Below, one piece after another: positions 26,555-34,329 of a stretch of 64,000 nucleotides of DNA. The translations under genes were made by a program, and so were the position numbers. The DNA is from Paenibacillus stellifer. Lineage in GTDB: Bacteria; Bacillota; Bacilli; Paenibacillales; Paenibacillaceae. Each line of letters begins with the position of its first letter. Positions within the stretch are counted from its first letter, which is position 1. The stretch spans positions 526,501-590,500 of the forward strand of contig NZ_CP009286.1 of assembly GCF_000758685.1 (NCBI RefSeq), in the 5' to 3' direction. Below the pieces are notes generated by a model that worked only from the letters and a program-made list of their open reading frames with translations, was not told the DNA's origin and made no database searches.

Positions 26555-27016
26555 CTATCCCACCTGTTCTATCGCTTTGGCCGGACGGCCGCTTTTTTTG
26601 AATTCCTTCACCAGATGCTGCCCGATTAATCCGGCGTAGTCTGTCTCCCCATCCTGTCCGCAAGAGCGGGCAATCTGTTGGCGTTTGACATATGGAGCCA
26701 GGAACGCGACAAGATCAAGCTCCCGGTGCTGAATGGCGAACTGGAGATAGAAGCTGTACAGATAATCGCCGTCCAGTACATGCCGGACCAGATCCTGATC
26801 ATCGTGGTTGCATTTCATATGGCTTCGGGCAGCCTCGGTCAAAATAATATAGAGACCGGCAAGACAGACGCGGCGCCGGGCATCCATTTCGAAGCCGTCC
26901 AGAACGGCGAGCAGCCTGTCGCCTTCTTCCGCTTCGAAAGAAAGCTGTATTCCGGCAATAGGCGACAATTCGGCCTGGAGCAGCAGCAGAGCATCTTGAG
27001 TGAGATGTCTGTTCAT
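26555..27016 (-). CDS. short HepS-like partner subunit of the polyprenyl synthase
   Basis: 153 residues from ATG 27016 with AGGAGTGA upstream. The segment LVRHVLDGDYLYSFYLQFAI followed by FLAPYVKRQQIA matches the GDYL/Y-x-x-L helix of heptaprenyl diphosphate synthase component I (HepS), whose usual length is ~250. It lies directly upstream of the catalytic subunit. Because HepS proteins set chain length and are diverse, this assignment by pattern is moderate; the protein would otherwise be hypothetical. Confidence 0.55.
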   Translation of the reverse strand: MNRHLTQDALLLLQAELSPIAGIQLSFEAEEGDRLLAVLDGFEMDARRRVCLAGLYIILTEAARSHMKCNHDDQDLVRHVLDGDYLYSFYLQFAIQHRELDLVAFLAPYVKRQQIARSCGQDGETDYAGLIGQHLVKEFKKSGRPAKAIEQVG

Positions 27017-27097
27017 GAGATTCACTCCTTCTTGTCGGTTTTGCCGGGGGCTGCTCGGTGGAAATGGGTCATCCCTACAAAACCCTTTAAATAAGGA

Positions 27098-27126
27098 GAG
27101 TAATGTGCCTAAGAGACACATTACTC
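27098..27126. terminator. 10-bp perfect hairpin between doxX-like and hepS-like genes
   Basis: GAGTAATGTG (27098-27107) and CACATTACTC (27117-27126), loop of 9. On the minus strand it is followed by TCCTTATTT, so it may end the pplA-ndh2-doxX transcript or act as an operator of the hepS-like promoter. Confidence 0.5.
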
Positions 27127-27206
27127 CAAGAGAACGGCTATTAAGCTTGCCAACCACATCAAAACTACATATTTCTAATATAAGCTTGCTTATTATAAGG
27201 AGCGGA

Positions 27207-27890
27207 TCAGTCGGTGAACAGATACCAGCGCCTTACGAGCGGAATTTTCTTCCACTGCTTCTTGAGCCAAGGCAGGACATAGTAGTCAAGGCTGAACACG
27301 CTGCCGGCTCCGCCGACGCATGCGATTGCCGCACCTACATACCACAGCATTTCCGTGGATGCCATCTTGGTCGTCCAGATCATGACGGCCATCGCGATCG
27401 TTCCCAAAGAGGCGATAGCGGTGAACAGGCCGACGATCAGCATGACGCCAAAGATGATTTCGGCGCATACCATGCCAAGCTGGAACCATTTGGCCAGGAA
27501 CGTGAAGTGGCCGTCCGGTTGATAGAACAGCAGGTCCATGAACCAATTGGTGATGTTGTAGATAAATTTCGGAACAGGAAGCGCGGAGACGGCTTCCGAA
27601 GCCGATTCAACTGCCGAAGCCGCCGATTGGGCGTCAACCGTATCCTTGACGTTGCTTACCGCTTCACTGGCTGCCGAAGTGGCATCCTGAAGATAAGGAG
27701 CCGCCGGAATCAGGAAGATCTTCGTCCAGCCCTGATCAATTATCTTGTTCAGCTTGTCTATACCTTCATACAGCCACATGCCGCCGAGAAGGATGCGAAG
27801 CGGAACGAGCCAGAAGTTGGGCGAACGCTTGGAGAAGTAGCCGCCGACGAAGCTTCTGCGGTTCTCCACATGGAAGAACTCGTGCATCAT
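27207..27890 (-). CDS. DoxX-like membrane protein coupled to NDH-2
   Basis: 227 residues. Four to five membrane helices of the DoxX type (WLVPLRILLGGMWLYEGIDKL; FQLGMVCAEIIFGVMLIVGL; AMAVMIWTTKMAST) with an Ala/Ser/Val-rich insert (~75-110). Its ATG overlaps the NDH-2 stop as ATGA, so it is translated in step with it. The Listeria EET NDH-2 is, as I recall, longer than ordinary NDH-2 by a membrane-embedded C-terminal extension; this gene looks like that extension as a separate protein. DoxX domains are linked to quinone/redox membrane complexes. Confidence 0.75.
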   Translation of the reverse strand: MMHEFFHVENRRSFVGGYFSKRSPNFWLVPLRILLGGMWLYEGIDKLNKIIDQGWTKIFLIPAAPYLQDATSAASEAVSNVKDTVDAQSAASAVESASEAVSALPVPKFIYNITNWFMDLLFYQPDGHFTFLAKWFQLGMVCAEIIFGVMLIVGLFTAIASLGTIAMAVMIWTTKMASTEMLWYVGAAIACVGGAGSVFSLDYYVLPWLKKQWKKIPLVRRWYLFTD

Positions 27891-29089
27891 GTAGGTCCAT
27901 ACTTTGTTGAAGCCGACAACGCCGGCAGGTAGTAAATGTTGATCATATGCTTGGCGAACATTGCCATGAAGCCGGTGAGCATGAACATTTTGTTCGGAAG
28001 ACCCACGTTGGCTACGCCATAGCGGCTGCCGATCGAGACCATCGTTCCGTGGAATGCCGGTTTGTAAGTTTTCTTCGCGGTACCGTTGATATCGGCTACG
28101 ATGTTGCCCGCGATCAATGGAGCGGCCAACTCGGCGTTCTCTACCATCTGGGGAACAGGACGCTCTTCGCCTTCCGCGATATAGAAAATGTTGTCGCCGA
28201 CAACATAGACATTCTTGTGGTCGACGCTTTCCAGATGTCCGTTGGTCACGATCCGCTTGCGGCCCTGCTGCTGGACATCCATAGTGCCTACAAGTTCGGA
28301 GCCTTCGACGCCGGCTGTCCAGACGATGGTCTGGGCTTCCACAACGTTCTTCTCGCCGAGAGCGACGCTGCCTTTGCCAACTTCGGTAATCTTGGCGCTG
28401 GTCACGATTTCCACGTTCAGCTTGCGAAGATGGGCTTCGGCTTTGCGGATCAGCTTATCCGGCAGGATAGGAAGAATCTTCGGCGCCATATCGGCGACGA
28501 TCAGCCGGACTTCTTCCGGATCGATATAGAATTCCTTGCACAGCTCGTCGCGGTACTCGGCCAATTCGCCCACCAGCTCGACGCCTGTGAAGCCTGCGCC
28601 GACAATGACGAAGGTCAGCATGGAACGGCGAACAGCCGGGTTCTTCTCCTTGGCGCCCTGCGTGAACATGTCGCGGATTTGGCGTTTCAGCGCCACCGCG
28701 TCGTCGTAGGACCAGAAGGAGAACGTATTCTCCTCGGCTCCCGGGATGCCGAAGAAGGTCGGCTTGCTGCCTGTGCCGATTACAAGGTAATCATATTCAT
28801 ATACGGCCTTTTCGGATGACAGTTTCTTGCCTTTGAAATCAATATTACTGATTTCGTCAAGCACCACGTCTACCTTCAGCCCCGCAAAGATCTTCTTGAG
28901 ATCGATCTTGATCGAGTCTTCCGGTGCGCGGCTGGCGGAAACCTCATGCAGCTCGGTCAGGAGCGTGTGGTAAGGATTCCGGTCGATCAGCTTGATTTCG
29001 ACATCCTTGTTGTTTTTCAGTTTCTTGGCGAGCTTCTTGGCGGTAAGTACGCCACCGTAACCTCCGCCGAGAACAACGATTCTCTTCAA
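27887..29089 (-). CDS. ndh2: type II NADH:quinone oxidoreductase
   Basis: 400 residues. FAD-binding GxGxxG at the N-terminus (VVLGGGYGGVLTAKKL), NADH-binding VIVGAGFTGVELVGEL (~167-182), FAD-contact VYVVGDNIF (~297) and a C-terminal amphipathic region. It oxidises NADH and reduces membrane quinone without proton pumping. Its place between a flavin lipoprotein gene and quinone-tail genes identifies it as the electron entry point of the EET chain (Ndh2). It starts ~50 bases after the lipoprotein gene ends. Confidence 0.88.
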   Translation of the reverse strand: MKRIVVLGGGYGGVLTAKKLAKKLKNNKDVEIKLIDRNPYHTLLTELHEVSASRAPEDSIKIDLKKIFAGLKVDVVLDEISNIDFKGKKLSSEKAVYEYDYLVIGTGSKPTFFGIPGAEENTFSFWSYDDAVALKRQIRDMFTQGAKEKNPAVRRSMLTFVIVGAGFTGVELVGELAEYRDELCKEFYIDPEEVRLIVADMAPKILPILPDKLIRKAEAHLRKLNVEIVTSAKITEVGKGSVALGEKNVVEAQTIVWTAGVEGSELVGTMDVQQQGRKRIVTNGHLESVDHKNVYVVGDNIFYIAEGEERPVPQMVENAELAAPLIAGNIVADINGTAKKTYKPAFHGTMVSIGSRYGVANVGLPNKMFMLTGFMAMFAKHMINIYYLPALSASTKYGPT

Positions 29090-29137
29090 GAGTTATTCAC
29101 CTCATTCGTCTGATTAACTACAGGGAACTGCTATATT

Positions 29138-29674
29138 TTATTTTGCTCCCTCAAGCGCTTTTTGTACCAAAGTCCAGTATTCGCCGACGCTGATCGATAC
29201 GCCGGAGATGGCATCGGTCTTGCCTTCCGCGTCAAAGGCCGGAGCGGCGCTTTGGTTAGCCATGTAGAATTCCTCGGCTTTGGCGATTTCCTCATGCCAT
29301 TCGCCCTGAGCCTTAGGGTTCTTCTCTTTCATGCCATATTTGCCGGCTTTGGAGTATTCCTGCTTGTCATTGCCGTCTTTGTCAACTCCAGTGAACTTCA
29401 CAGCGGATACGACGCCGTTAGTTACAGTTACTTCAGCTTTAGGTTTCCAGCCAGTTTCGGCGTCCATTTCGCCTTCAGCGGTATATGTGCCGTCTTTGTA
29501 CTGGGCTTCAGCAGCCGGTGCTGCGGAAGCAGGAGCTGCGGATGCCGCAGCGGAAGGAGCGGCAGATACGGATGCGGATGCTGCTGGAGCGTCGGCGTTG
29601 TTGTTATTGCCGCAGCCTGCGGCGAGCAGGCCGAGAAGAATAGCGCTGGATGCGATTGCTGTTGCCTTTTTCAT
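29138..29674 (-). CDS. pplA: PplA-like FMN-binding lipoprotein
   Basis: 178 residues from ATG 29674 (GGAGGTCA upstream; the longer frame has no site). Lipoprotein signal with lipobox LAAGC (Cys21), an Ala/Ser/Pro linker (~22-58) and one FMN_bind domain (~60-178; YKDGTYTAEGEMDAETGWKP, VTNGVVSAVKF). Near the end, residues 154-162 read DAISGVSIS, the place of the ApbE/FmnB flavinylation motif D-x-x-S/T-G-A-T/S; Ser160 is the likely acceptor. Listeria PplA has two FMN domains, this one a single. It is the extracytoplasmic electron carrier. Confidence 0.82.
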   Translation of the reverse strand: MKKATAIASSAILLGLLAAGCGNNNNADAPAASASVSAAPSAAASAAPASAAPAAEAQYKDGTYTAEGEMDAETGWKPKAEVTVTNGVVSAVKFTGVDKDGNDKQEYSKAGKYGMKEKNPKAQGEWHEEIAKAEEFYMANQSAAPAFDAEGKTDAISGVSISVGEYWTLVQKALEGAK

Positions 29675-29711
29675 GAATAATGACCTCCGAAGAAAATTTA
29701 AAAATCTATAT

Positions 29712-29734
29712 ATTAAAATGTAAAACATTTTAAT
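29712..29734. promoter_or_regulatory. AT-rich palindrome just upstream of pplA
   Basis: ATTAAAATG (29712-29720) and CATTTTAAT (29726-29734) are perfect inverted repeats with 5 bases between. They lie between the first FNR-like box and the pplA ribosome binding site, where the promoter should be; a repressor operator is possible. The regulator is unknown. Confidence 0.45.
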
Positions 29735-29744
29735 AGCCCTGTGA

Positions 29745-29760
29745 TGTGACAAATATCACT
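29745..29760. promoter_or_regulatory. FNR/CRP-family box 1 upstream of pplA
   Basis: TGTGACAAATATCACT fits TGTGA-N6-TCAC(A/T), the Bacillus FNR consensus. Its centre is 78 bases before the pplA start codon, a position that allows a -41.5 activator site. Confidence 0.65.
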
Positions 29761-29765
29761 TTTAT

Positions 29766-29781
29766 TGTGAAGGAACTCACA
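29766..29781. promoter_or_regulatory. FNR/CRP-family box 2 upstream of pplA
   Basis: TGTGAAGGAACTCACA is a perfect TGTGA-N6-TCACA palindrome, centred 21 bases (two helical turns) from box 1. Confidence 0.65.
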
Positions 29782-29904
29782 GTCATCTAGTTCTAAATAC
29801 CCTCTCATTTACTATCGGCAGAGGGCGGGAAGAAGTGAATCGTGAGAATTGAATATTTAAAATTTAATTCATGTAAGATTTGGACACACAATACCGAATA
29901 ATTT

Positions 29905-29920
29905 AGTGAAAAAAATCACT
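29905..29920. promoter_or_regulatory. FNR/CRP-family box 3, distal
   Basis: AGTGAAAAAAATCACT keeps GTGA-N6-TCAC. It is 140 bases further out and may be a weaker or independent site. Confidence 0.45.
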
Positions 29921-30099
29921 TTTATGTTCATTACTTATTTATAGTATATCGATTTTTTCTATGAATGGGTAGTAAATAATAGTTATATTTTTGGATTATT
30001 ATGTGACAAAATCCGACGCGGTTCGATGAAGGCTCCAATGAACACCATGTAAGGGGGGGCGATTCACAGCTGCTGGTGAAGGGTAATTTACAGTGAATA

Positions 30100-30330
30100 T
30101 TAACGATAACCATCTGCCATGAGGGTGCAGAATGCCACTAAAGGAAAGCCGGGAAGCATCGTTTTGGACTAACCGGCGGTATTCGGATGAAATTAGCGGC
30201 AAGCAAGGATAACGGCGGACAGGCTTCAGGAGCGTGCGACCATTCCTAGGAAGCAGGGGAGCCTGTGATCATCTCAGCCTAAGGCGTTCCTCCAGCGGAT
30301 AAAGGCAGCGTAACGAAGGCAACCGGTTCT
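30100..30330 (+). other. gene-free stretch with nested stems, possible structured leader
   Basis: Unlike the AT-rich 29780-30000, this part is GC-balanced, has no open frame, and contains stems such as GCCGG (30148-30152)/CCGGC (30173-30177) and ACAGGCT (30219-30225)/AGCCTGT (30260-30266). It directly precedes a hypothetical gene at 30352. I recognise no known RNA family. Confidence 0.25.
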
Positions 30331-30351
30331 TTATTATTAATAAGGAAGGCG

Positions 30352-30636
30352 ATGTCTATGTACAATTCCTATGTAATTACCGGGAGAATTATCGAGATCC
30401 GCAATGACCATGTGCTGGCAGAGCAGGGCGACATCATTTCGAGCTATCACTCCAGGTATTACATGCTGCCGGATGAAGAGGCATGGACAGAGGAACCAAG
30501 TTTTGAGGCCGGATCTCCGGCCATAACTCAGGAGAAGCTGCCGGGCACTGTACACCGTTTACCGGAAGGACGGAGCAAGTGGAATCTGGGAAGACTTCGG
30601 CTGTTCCCGATGAAGAAGAGCGCAAATCGAATCTGA
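30352..30636 (+). CDS. hypothetical protein, 94 aa
   Basis: RBS AGGAAGG five bases before the ATG. The first half (YVITGRIIEIRNDHVLAEQGD) looks like a compact beta fold, the second half is Pro/Ser/Arg rich. Its last codons form the 5' arm of the terminator. I do not recognise a family. It stands alone. Confidence 0.55.
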   Translation: MSMYNSYVITGRIIEIRNDHVLAEQGDIISSYHSRYYMLPDEEAWTEEPSFEAGSPAITQEKLPGTVHRLPEGRSKWNLGRLRLFPMKKSANRI

Positions 30637-30648
30637 TTTGCGCTCTTT
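30616..30648 (+). terminator. terminator of the 94-aa gene
   Basis: AAGAGCGCAAATC (30616-30628) pairs perfectly with GATTTGCGCTCTT (30635-30647), ending in TTTT. Confidence 0.9.
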
Positions 30649-30768
30649 TCCTACACGCGGACGCACCGCTTGTGCTCAGGCTATGACAGCCAATAGAGTT
30701 AATTTTTGCTGGTTAATATGATAGGATAATAGTGAGAAATACGATCTGTCTCGAGCAGGAGTGAATTC

Positions 30769-32175
30769 ATGGAATACATAAAGATTTTCTTCGTCAACAC
30801 GGCACTGCTCATAACACTGGCCTATTTGGCCAATTTCGTATATAAGCATATCGCTTTCCTAATCCCGCCGAGAGCCAATCGCTGGATTTGGGTAGTTGTA
30901 GCGATTTTTGCCGGATGGCTGAGCTCCTTTTTCGGCTATCGCCTGAGTGATCACGTCATTTTCGATCTGCGCATTGTCCCTTTGATTATCACTACCCTCG
31001 CTTTTCCGCAGCCAATGATTCTGATTATAGTTGGTGTAGGCATCGGCCTAATGCGGCTGACGTTCGGAGTATCCCCGGCTGCAGCGGCCGGCGTCATCAA
31101 TCTATCCATTATTGGGTTTGTCTGCGCCGCTGCTTCCCCGTGGTTCCGCCGTTCTTCTGCTCCCCTGACGATAAAGGGCTTGGTCGTTATTCTGGGTGTC
31201 AATGTTCTGAATGCAATCAACATTAGCATATTCGGCGTTATCCCCGCTTATAAGTACATGACCGAGATTGTGCCGTATACCCTGCCGGCAGGGACGATCC
31301 TCAGCATTCTGTTCTGCCTGATTGCCCGTGATTTCCATCTGGAGCACCGGCGCATGAAGCAGATCGAGCAAGCCAACGAGCTGCTGTCGAAGCAGACGGA
31401 AGAGCTTCATAAGAACAAAATCGTGCTGGAGGAACGGGCGAAGCAGCTCATGCTGGCTTCCCAGTACAAGTCGGAGTTTCTCGCCAACATGTCGCATGAA
31501 CTGCGGACGCCATTGAACGGCATCATCAATCTGTCCGAGCTGATCGCCGAGAGCGATTCCTCCTCCGATCCGGAGGATCTGCGTACATACGGGAGCATGA
31601 TCCGCCGTTCCGGCGGAGAGCTGCTGATGCTGATAAGCGATATTCTGGATTTGTCCAAAGTGGAGGCAGGGAAGCTCGAGGTGCTGCATGAAGCGGTGAA
31701 CATCACCGAGATTCCGGTGCAGCTGTCCGGCCAGTTCGAGCTGGTCGCCCGGCAGAAGGGCCTTGATTTTCAGGTGAATCTGGAGGAGGGACTTCCCGAG
31801 ACGATCTATTCCGACTCCCAGCGTATCCAGCAAATTTTGCGGAATCTGCTCTCCAACGCCTTTAAATTCACCCATCAGGGAGGCGTGTCTCTCATTATCC
31901 GGGGGGAGAAGCGGCTGCAGGGATCGCGTGAGGCTTTGTGGATGGTCTTTGAGGTGCAGGACAGCGGAATCGGCATTCCCAAGGACAAGCATACGAGCAT
32001 CTTTGAGGCCTTTCAGCAGGCGGACGGCACGATCAGCAGACAATACGGAGGCACCGGACTCGGCTTGTCGATCAGCATGAATTTGGCCCGGCTGCTAGGA
32101 GGCTTTATTTCGCTGGAGAGCCAGGAGGGCAAGGGCAGCATCTTCTCGTTGCATCTTCCGGCAGAAGCCCAGTAG
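30769..32175 (+). CDS. LytS-type 5TM sensor histidine kinase
   Basis: 468 residues, RBS GGAGTG. N-terminal five-helix 5TM-5TMR_LYT-like sensor (~5-190), a coiled linker (~195-230), HisKA with phospho-acceptor His in FLANMSHELRTPLNG (~242), and HATPase boxes DSQRIQQILRNLLSNAFKFT, DSGIGIPKDK and GGTGLGLSI. A membrane sensor kinase; no response regulator gene is adjacent, so the partner is elsewhere. The sensor type is associated with cell-envelope or nutrient sensing. Confidence 0.88.
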   Translation: MEYIKIFFVNTALLITLAYLANFVYKHIAFLIPPRANRWIWVVVAIFAGWLSSFFGYRLSDHVIFDLRIVPLIITTLAFPQPMILIIVGVGIGLMRLTFGVSPAAAAGVINLSIIGFVCAAASPWFRRSSAPLTIKGLVVILGVNVLNAINISIFGVIPAYKYMTEIVPYTLPAGTILSILFCLIARDFHLEHRRMKQIEQANELLSKQTEELHKNKIVLEERAKQLMLASQYKSEFLANMSHELRTPLNGIINLSELIAESDSSSDPEDLRTYGSMIRRSGGELLMLISDILDLSKVEAGKLEVLHEAVNITEIPVQLSGQFELVARQKGLDFQVNLEEGLPETIYSDSQRIQQILRNLLSNAFKFTHQGGVSLIIRGEKRLQGSREALWMVFEVQDSGIGIPKDKHTSIFEAFQQADGTISRQYGGTGLGLSISMNLARLLGGFISLESQEGKGSIFSLHLPAEAQ

Positions 32176-32219
32176 AGCGCGGTCTGCGAACCTCCAATAT
32201 TATTTGTAACTATCCCTTA

Positions 32220-32247
32220 TTGACGCATGGTTAATGGCGTGTAGAAT
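32220..32247 (+). promoter_or_regulatory. sigma-A-type promoter of the MFS gene
   Basis: TTGACG (32220-32225), 16-base spacer, TAGAAT (32242-32247). It supports starting translation at 32285 rather than at the earlier ATG 32234. Confidence 0.55.
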
Positions 32248-32284
32248 GAAGCAAAAGCCGCGTCGAGGGAGTGTATACATTACA

Positions 32285-33562
32285 ATGGGCATCGTCATGA
32301 ATAACCGCACGGAAGGCCGGCGTCCAAGACGAAAACGCAAATGGACCACACAGCGCAAAAACCTGCACATCGCCACCTGGGAAGGCGTACCATCAACGAT
32401 CTTCCAGGTGCTGCTCCAGGGGCAATTCCTGACCGGGTTCCTCCTCTATCTCGGTGCGACTTCGGGTGAGATCGGTCTCGTGCTGGCGCTGACGACTCTG
32501 GTGAACATCGGACAGATAGCCGTCGCCTTCTTCATACAAAAGCTGGAGAGCCGCAAATGGGCGCTCGTTCTGTTTATCGGCCTGCAGCGGGTTTTATGGG
32601 TCTCGACGGGACTGGTCCCGTTTCTTTTTCCCAAACCCTATTGGGTTACCGCTTTCATTGGGCTCTACGCCCTTGCATTCATCGTCAATACCGCCGGTGG
32701 TATGCTGTGGAGCTCGGTGATCAGCGATCTGGTGCCGCCCCGGGTGCGGGGAAGATATTTCGGAATCCGGAATACGATGCTGAACGCGCTGGGCAGTATT
32801 GTCGTATACGCCGGGGGCATTGTGCTCGACATGTATCCGGGAGGCAAGGGCTTCCTTATCATATACATTGTGGTCTGGATTTTTGCAGCGCTTAACATTG
32901 CCGTATTCTTATTCTATCCGGATGTGCATTTCGAGAAGTCCGACGAGAGCAAGTTTCTGCCTATGCTGAAAAAGCCGCTTCAGGACAGCTTGTTCATCAA
33001 ATCAACGCTGTTTCTGTCGCTGTGGCTGCTGCTGCAAAATGTGACTGTCCCACTCTATTCCTACGTCATGCTTCAGCTGATGGATATCAATTACCGGACG
33101 CTCTCGCTGCTGAATGTAACGCAGACCGTCTTCATGATGGCGAGCTTCTATTTCTGGGGCAATTTGAACGCCCGGTACAGCAACAAACGGCTTCTGTTCT
33201 GGACGCTTCCCATTATCGCCGTATCCTCGCTGATCTGGGGGCTGCTGTCGGTTCTGCCGACGCTTGCGGTTCTGCTGACGGCACATGTCGTCTTCGGAGT
33301 AGGTGTAGGCGGTTTCAACCAGCTGGCGTTCAATTTCATTATCGGCGACACGCCCAAAAAAGAACGGCCGATGTACATGGCGACTTACGCCGCGCTTACC
33401 GGAGTGGCAGCATTCTTCGGACCTCTTCTCGGCGGCAAAATCTACGAATGGATTGCCGGCTGGCCTCATTCGATTCAAGTGTACGGACTGCAGCTGGTCG
33501 TCGGCGGGCTGATGCTGGTGCTGATCGTCTTGATCGGCCGCCGCGTCCTGCGTGATTATTGA
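32285..33562 (+). CDS. MFS transporter
   Basis: 425 residues from ATG 32285 (an in-frame ATG five codons later is also possible). Twelve membrane helices, a basic N-terminus (RRPRRKRKW), and VISDLVPPRVRGRYFGIRNTM, the cytoplasmic-loop motif of this MFS group. Substrate unknown. A basic cytoplasmic tail and lack of a partner gene give no further clue. Confidence 0.82.
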   Translation: MGIVMNNRTEGRRPRRKRKWTTQRKNLHIATWEGVPSTIFQVLLQGQFLTGFLLYLGATSGEIGLVLALTTLVNIGQIAVAFFIQKLESRKWALVLFIGLQRVLWVSTGLVPFLFPKPYWVTAFIGLYALAFIVNTAGGMLWSSVISDLVPPRVRGRYFGIRNTMLNALGSIVVYAGGIVLDMYPGGKGFLIIYIVVWIFAALNIAVFLFYPDVHFEKSDESKFLPMLKKPLQDSLFIKSTLFLSLWLLLQNVTVPLYSYVMLQLMDINYRTLSLLNVTQTVFMMASFYFWGNLNARYSNKRLLFWTLPIIAVSSLIWGLLSVLPTLAVLLTAHVVFGVGVGGFNQLAFNFIIGDTPKKERPMYMATYAALTGVAAFFGPLLGGKIYEWIAGWPHSIQVYGLQLVVGGLMLVLIVLIGRRVLRDY

Positions 33563-33606
33563 AGAATGACTAAACATATCTCAGAGATCGAAAGGGGGGA
33601 AAATCG

Positions 33607-34269
33607 ATGTGCGGAACGGCAATGGTAATTGGCGCAACCGGGCTGGTCGGCAGAGAGGTGACGAATGAGCTGCTGCGCAGCGGCTGGAAGGAAGTGCGGC
33701 TGCTGACGCGAAGGCTGCTGGACATCGAGAACGGGAGGCTGATCCAGCACCTTGTTGACTGGGAGCATTTGGACGAATACGGTGAGCTGTTTCACGGTGT
33801 CGACGCCCTGTTCTGCTGTCTGGGAACGACGATCAAGACGGCGGGATCGCAGGCGAACTTCGAGCGGGTCGATCTGGAATATCCCCTGAAAGCGGCGGAG
33901 CTTGCGCACAGGGCCGGGGTGAAGCAGATGCTGGTGGTTTCAGCGATGGGCGCGAATTCGCGTTCCCGTCAGTTCTATTCCCGGACAAAAGGAAGGATGG
34001 AGGAGGGAGTAAGCCAATCAGGCATCTCCGGTGTCCATCTGTTCCGGCCGTCGCTGCTGCTGGGCGAGCGGGACGAGTTCAGGCGCGGCGAAAGGGCAGC
34101 CGCCTTTCTGATGACCCGGCTGGAATTCCTGATGGTCGGAAGAGCAGCCAAATACCGGGCGGTGAAAGGAAGTACGGTTGCCCGGGCGATGGTCCACATC
34201 GCGGAAGCTTCTCCTCCGGGCATACATGTATATCCCAATGACGTTATCCAGGCTCTTGGTTTGCAATAA
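33607..34269 (+). CDS. NAD(P)-binding atypical short-chain dehydrogenase (TIP30-like)
   Basis: 220 residues, RBS GGGGGG. Rossmann start MVIGATGLVGREVTNELL, then DALFCCLGTTIKTAGS, YSRTKGRMEEGV with the active-site-like Tyr-x-x-x-Lys, and LFRPSLLLGERDE. This is the oxidoreductase HTATIP2/YwnB-like group. Substrate unknown. Begins 44 bases after the MFS gene. Confidence 0.82.
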   Translation: MCGTAMVIGATGLVGREVTNELLRSGWKEVRLLTRRLLDIENGRLIQHLVDWEHLDEYGELFHGVDALFCCLGTTIKTAGSQANFERVDLEYPLKAAELAHRAGVKQMLVVSAMGANSRSRQFYSRTKGRMEEGVSQSGISGVHLFRPSLLLGERDEFRRGERAAAFLMTRLEFLMVGRAAKYRAVKGSTVARAMVHIAEASPPGIHVYPNDVIQALGLQ

Positions 34270-34329
34270 CCGAAGGGCGCGGCGTACAATGGGAGCAGAA
34301 ATGATATCGGTTGAGAGGAGATTGTAATC

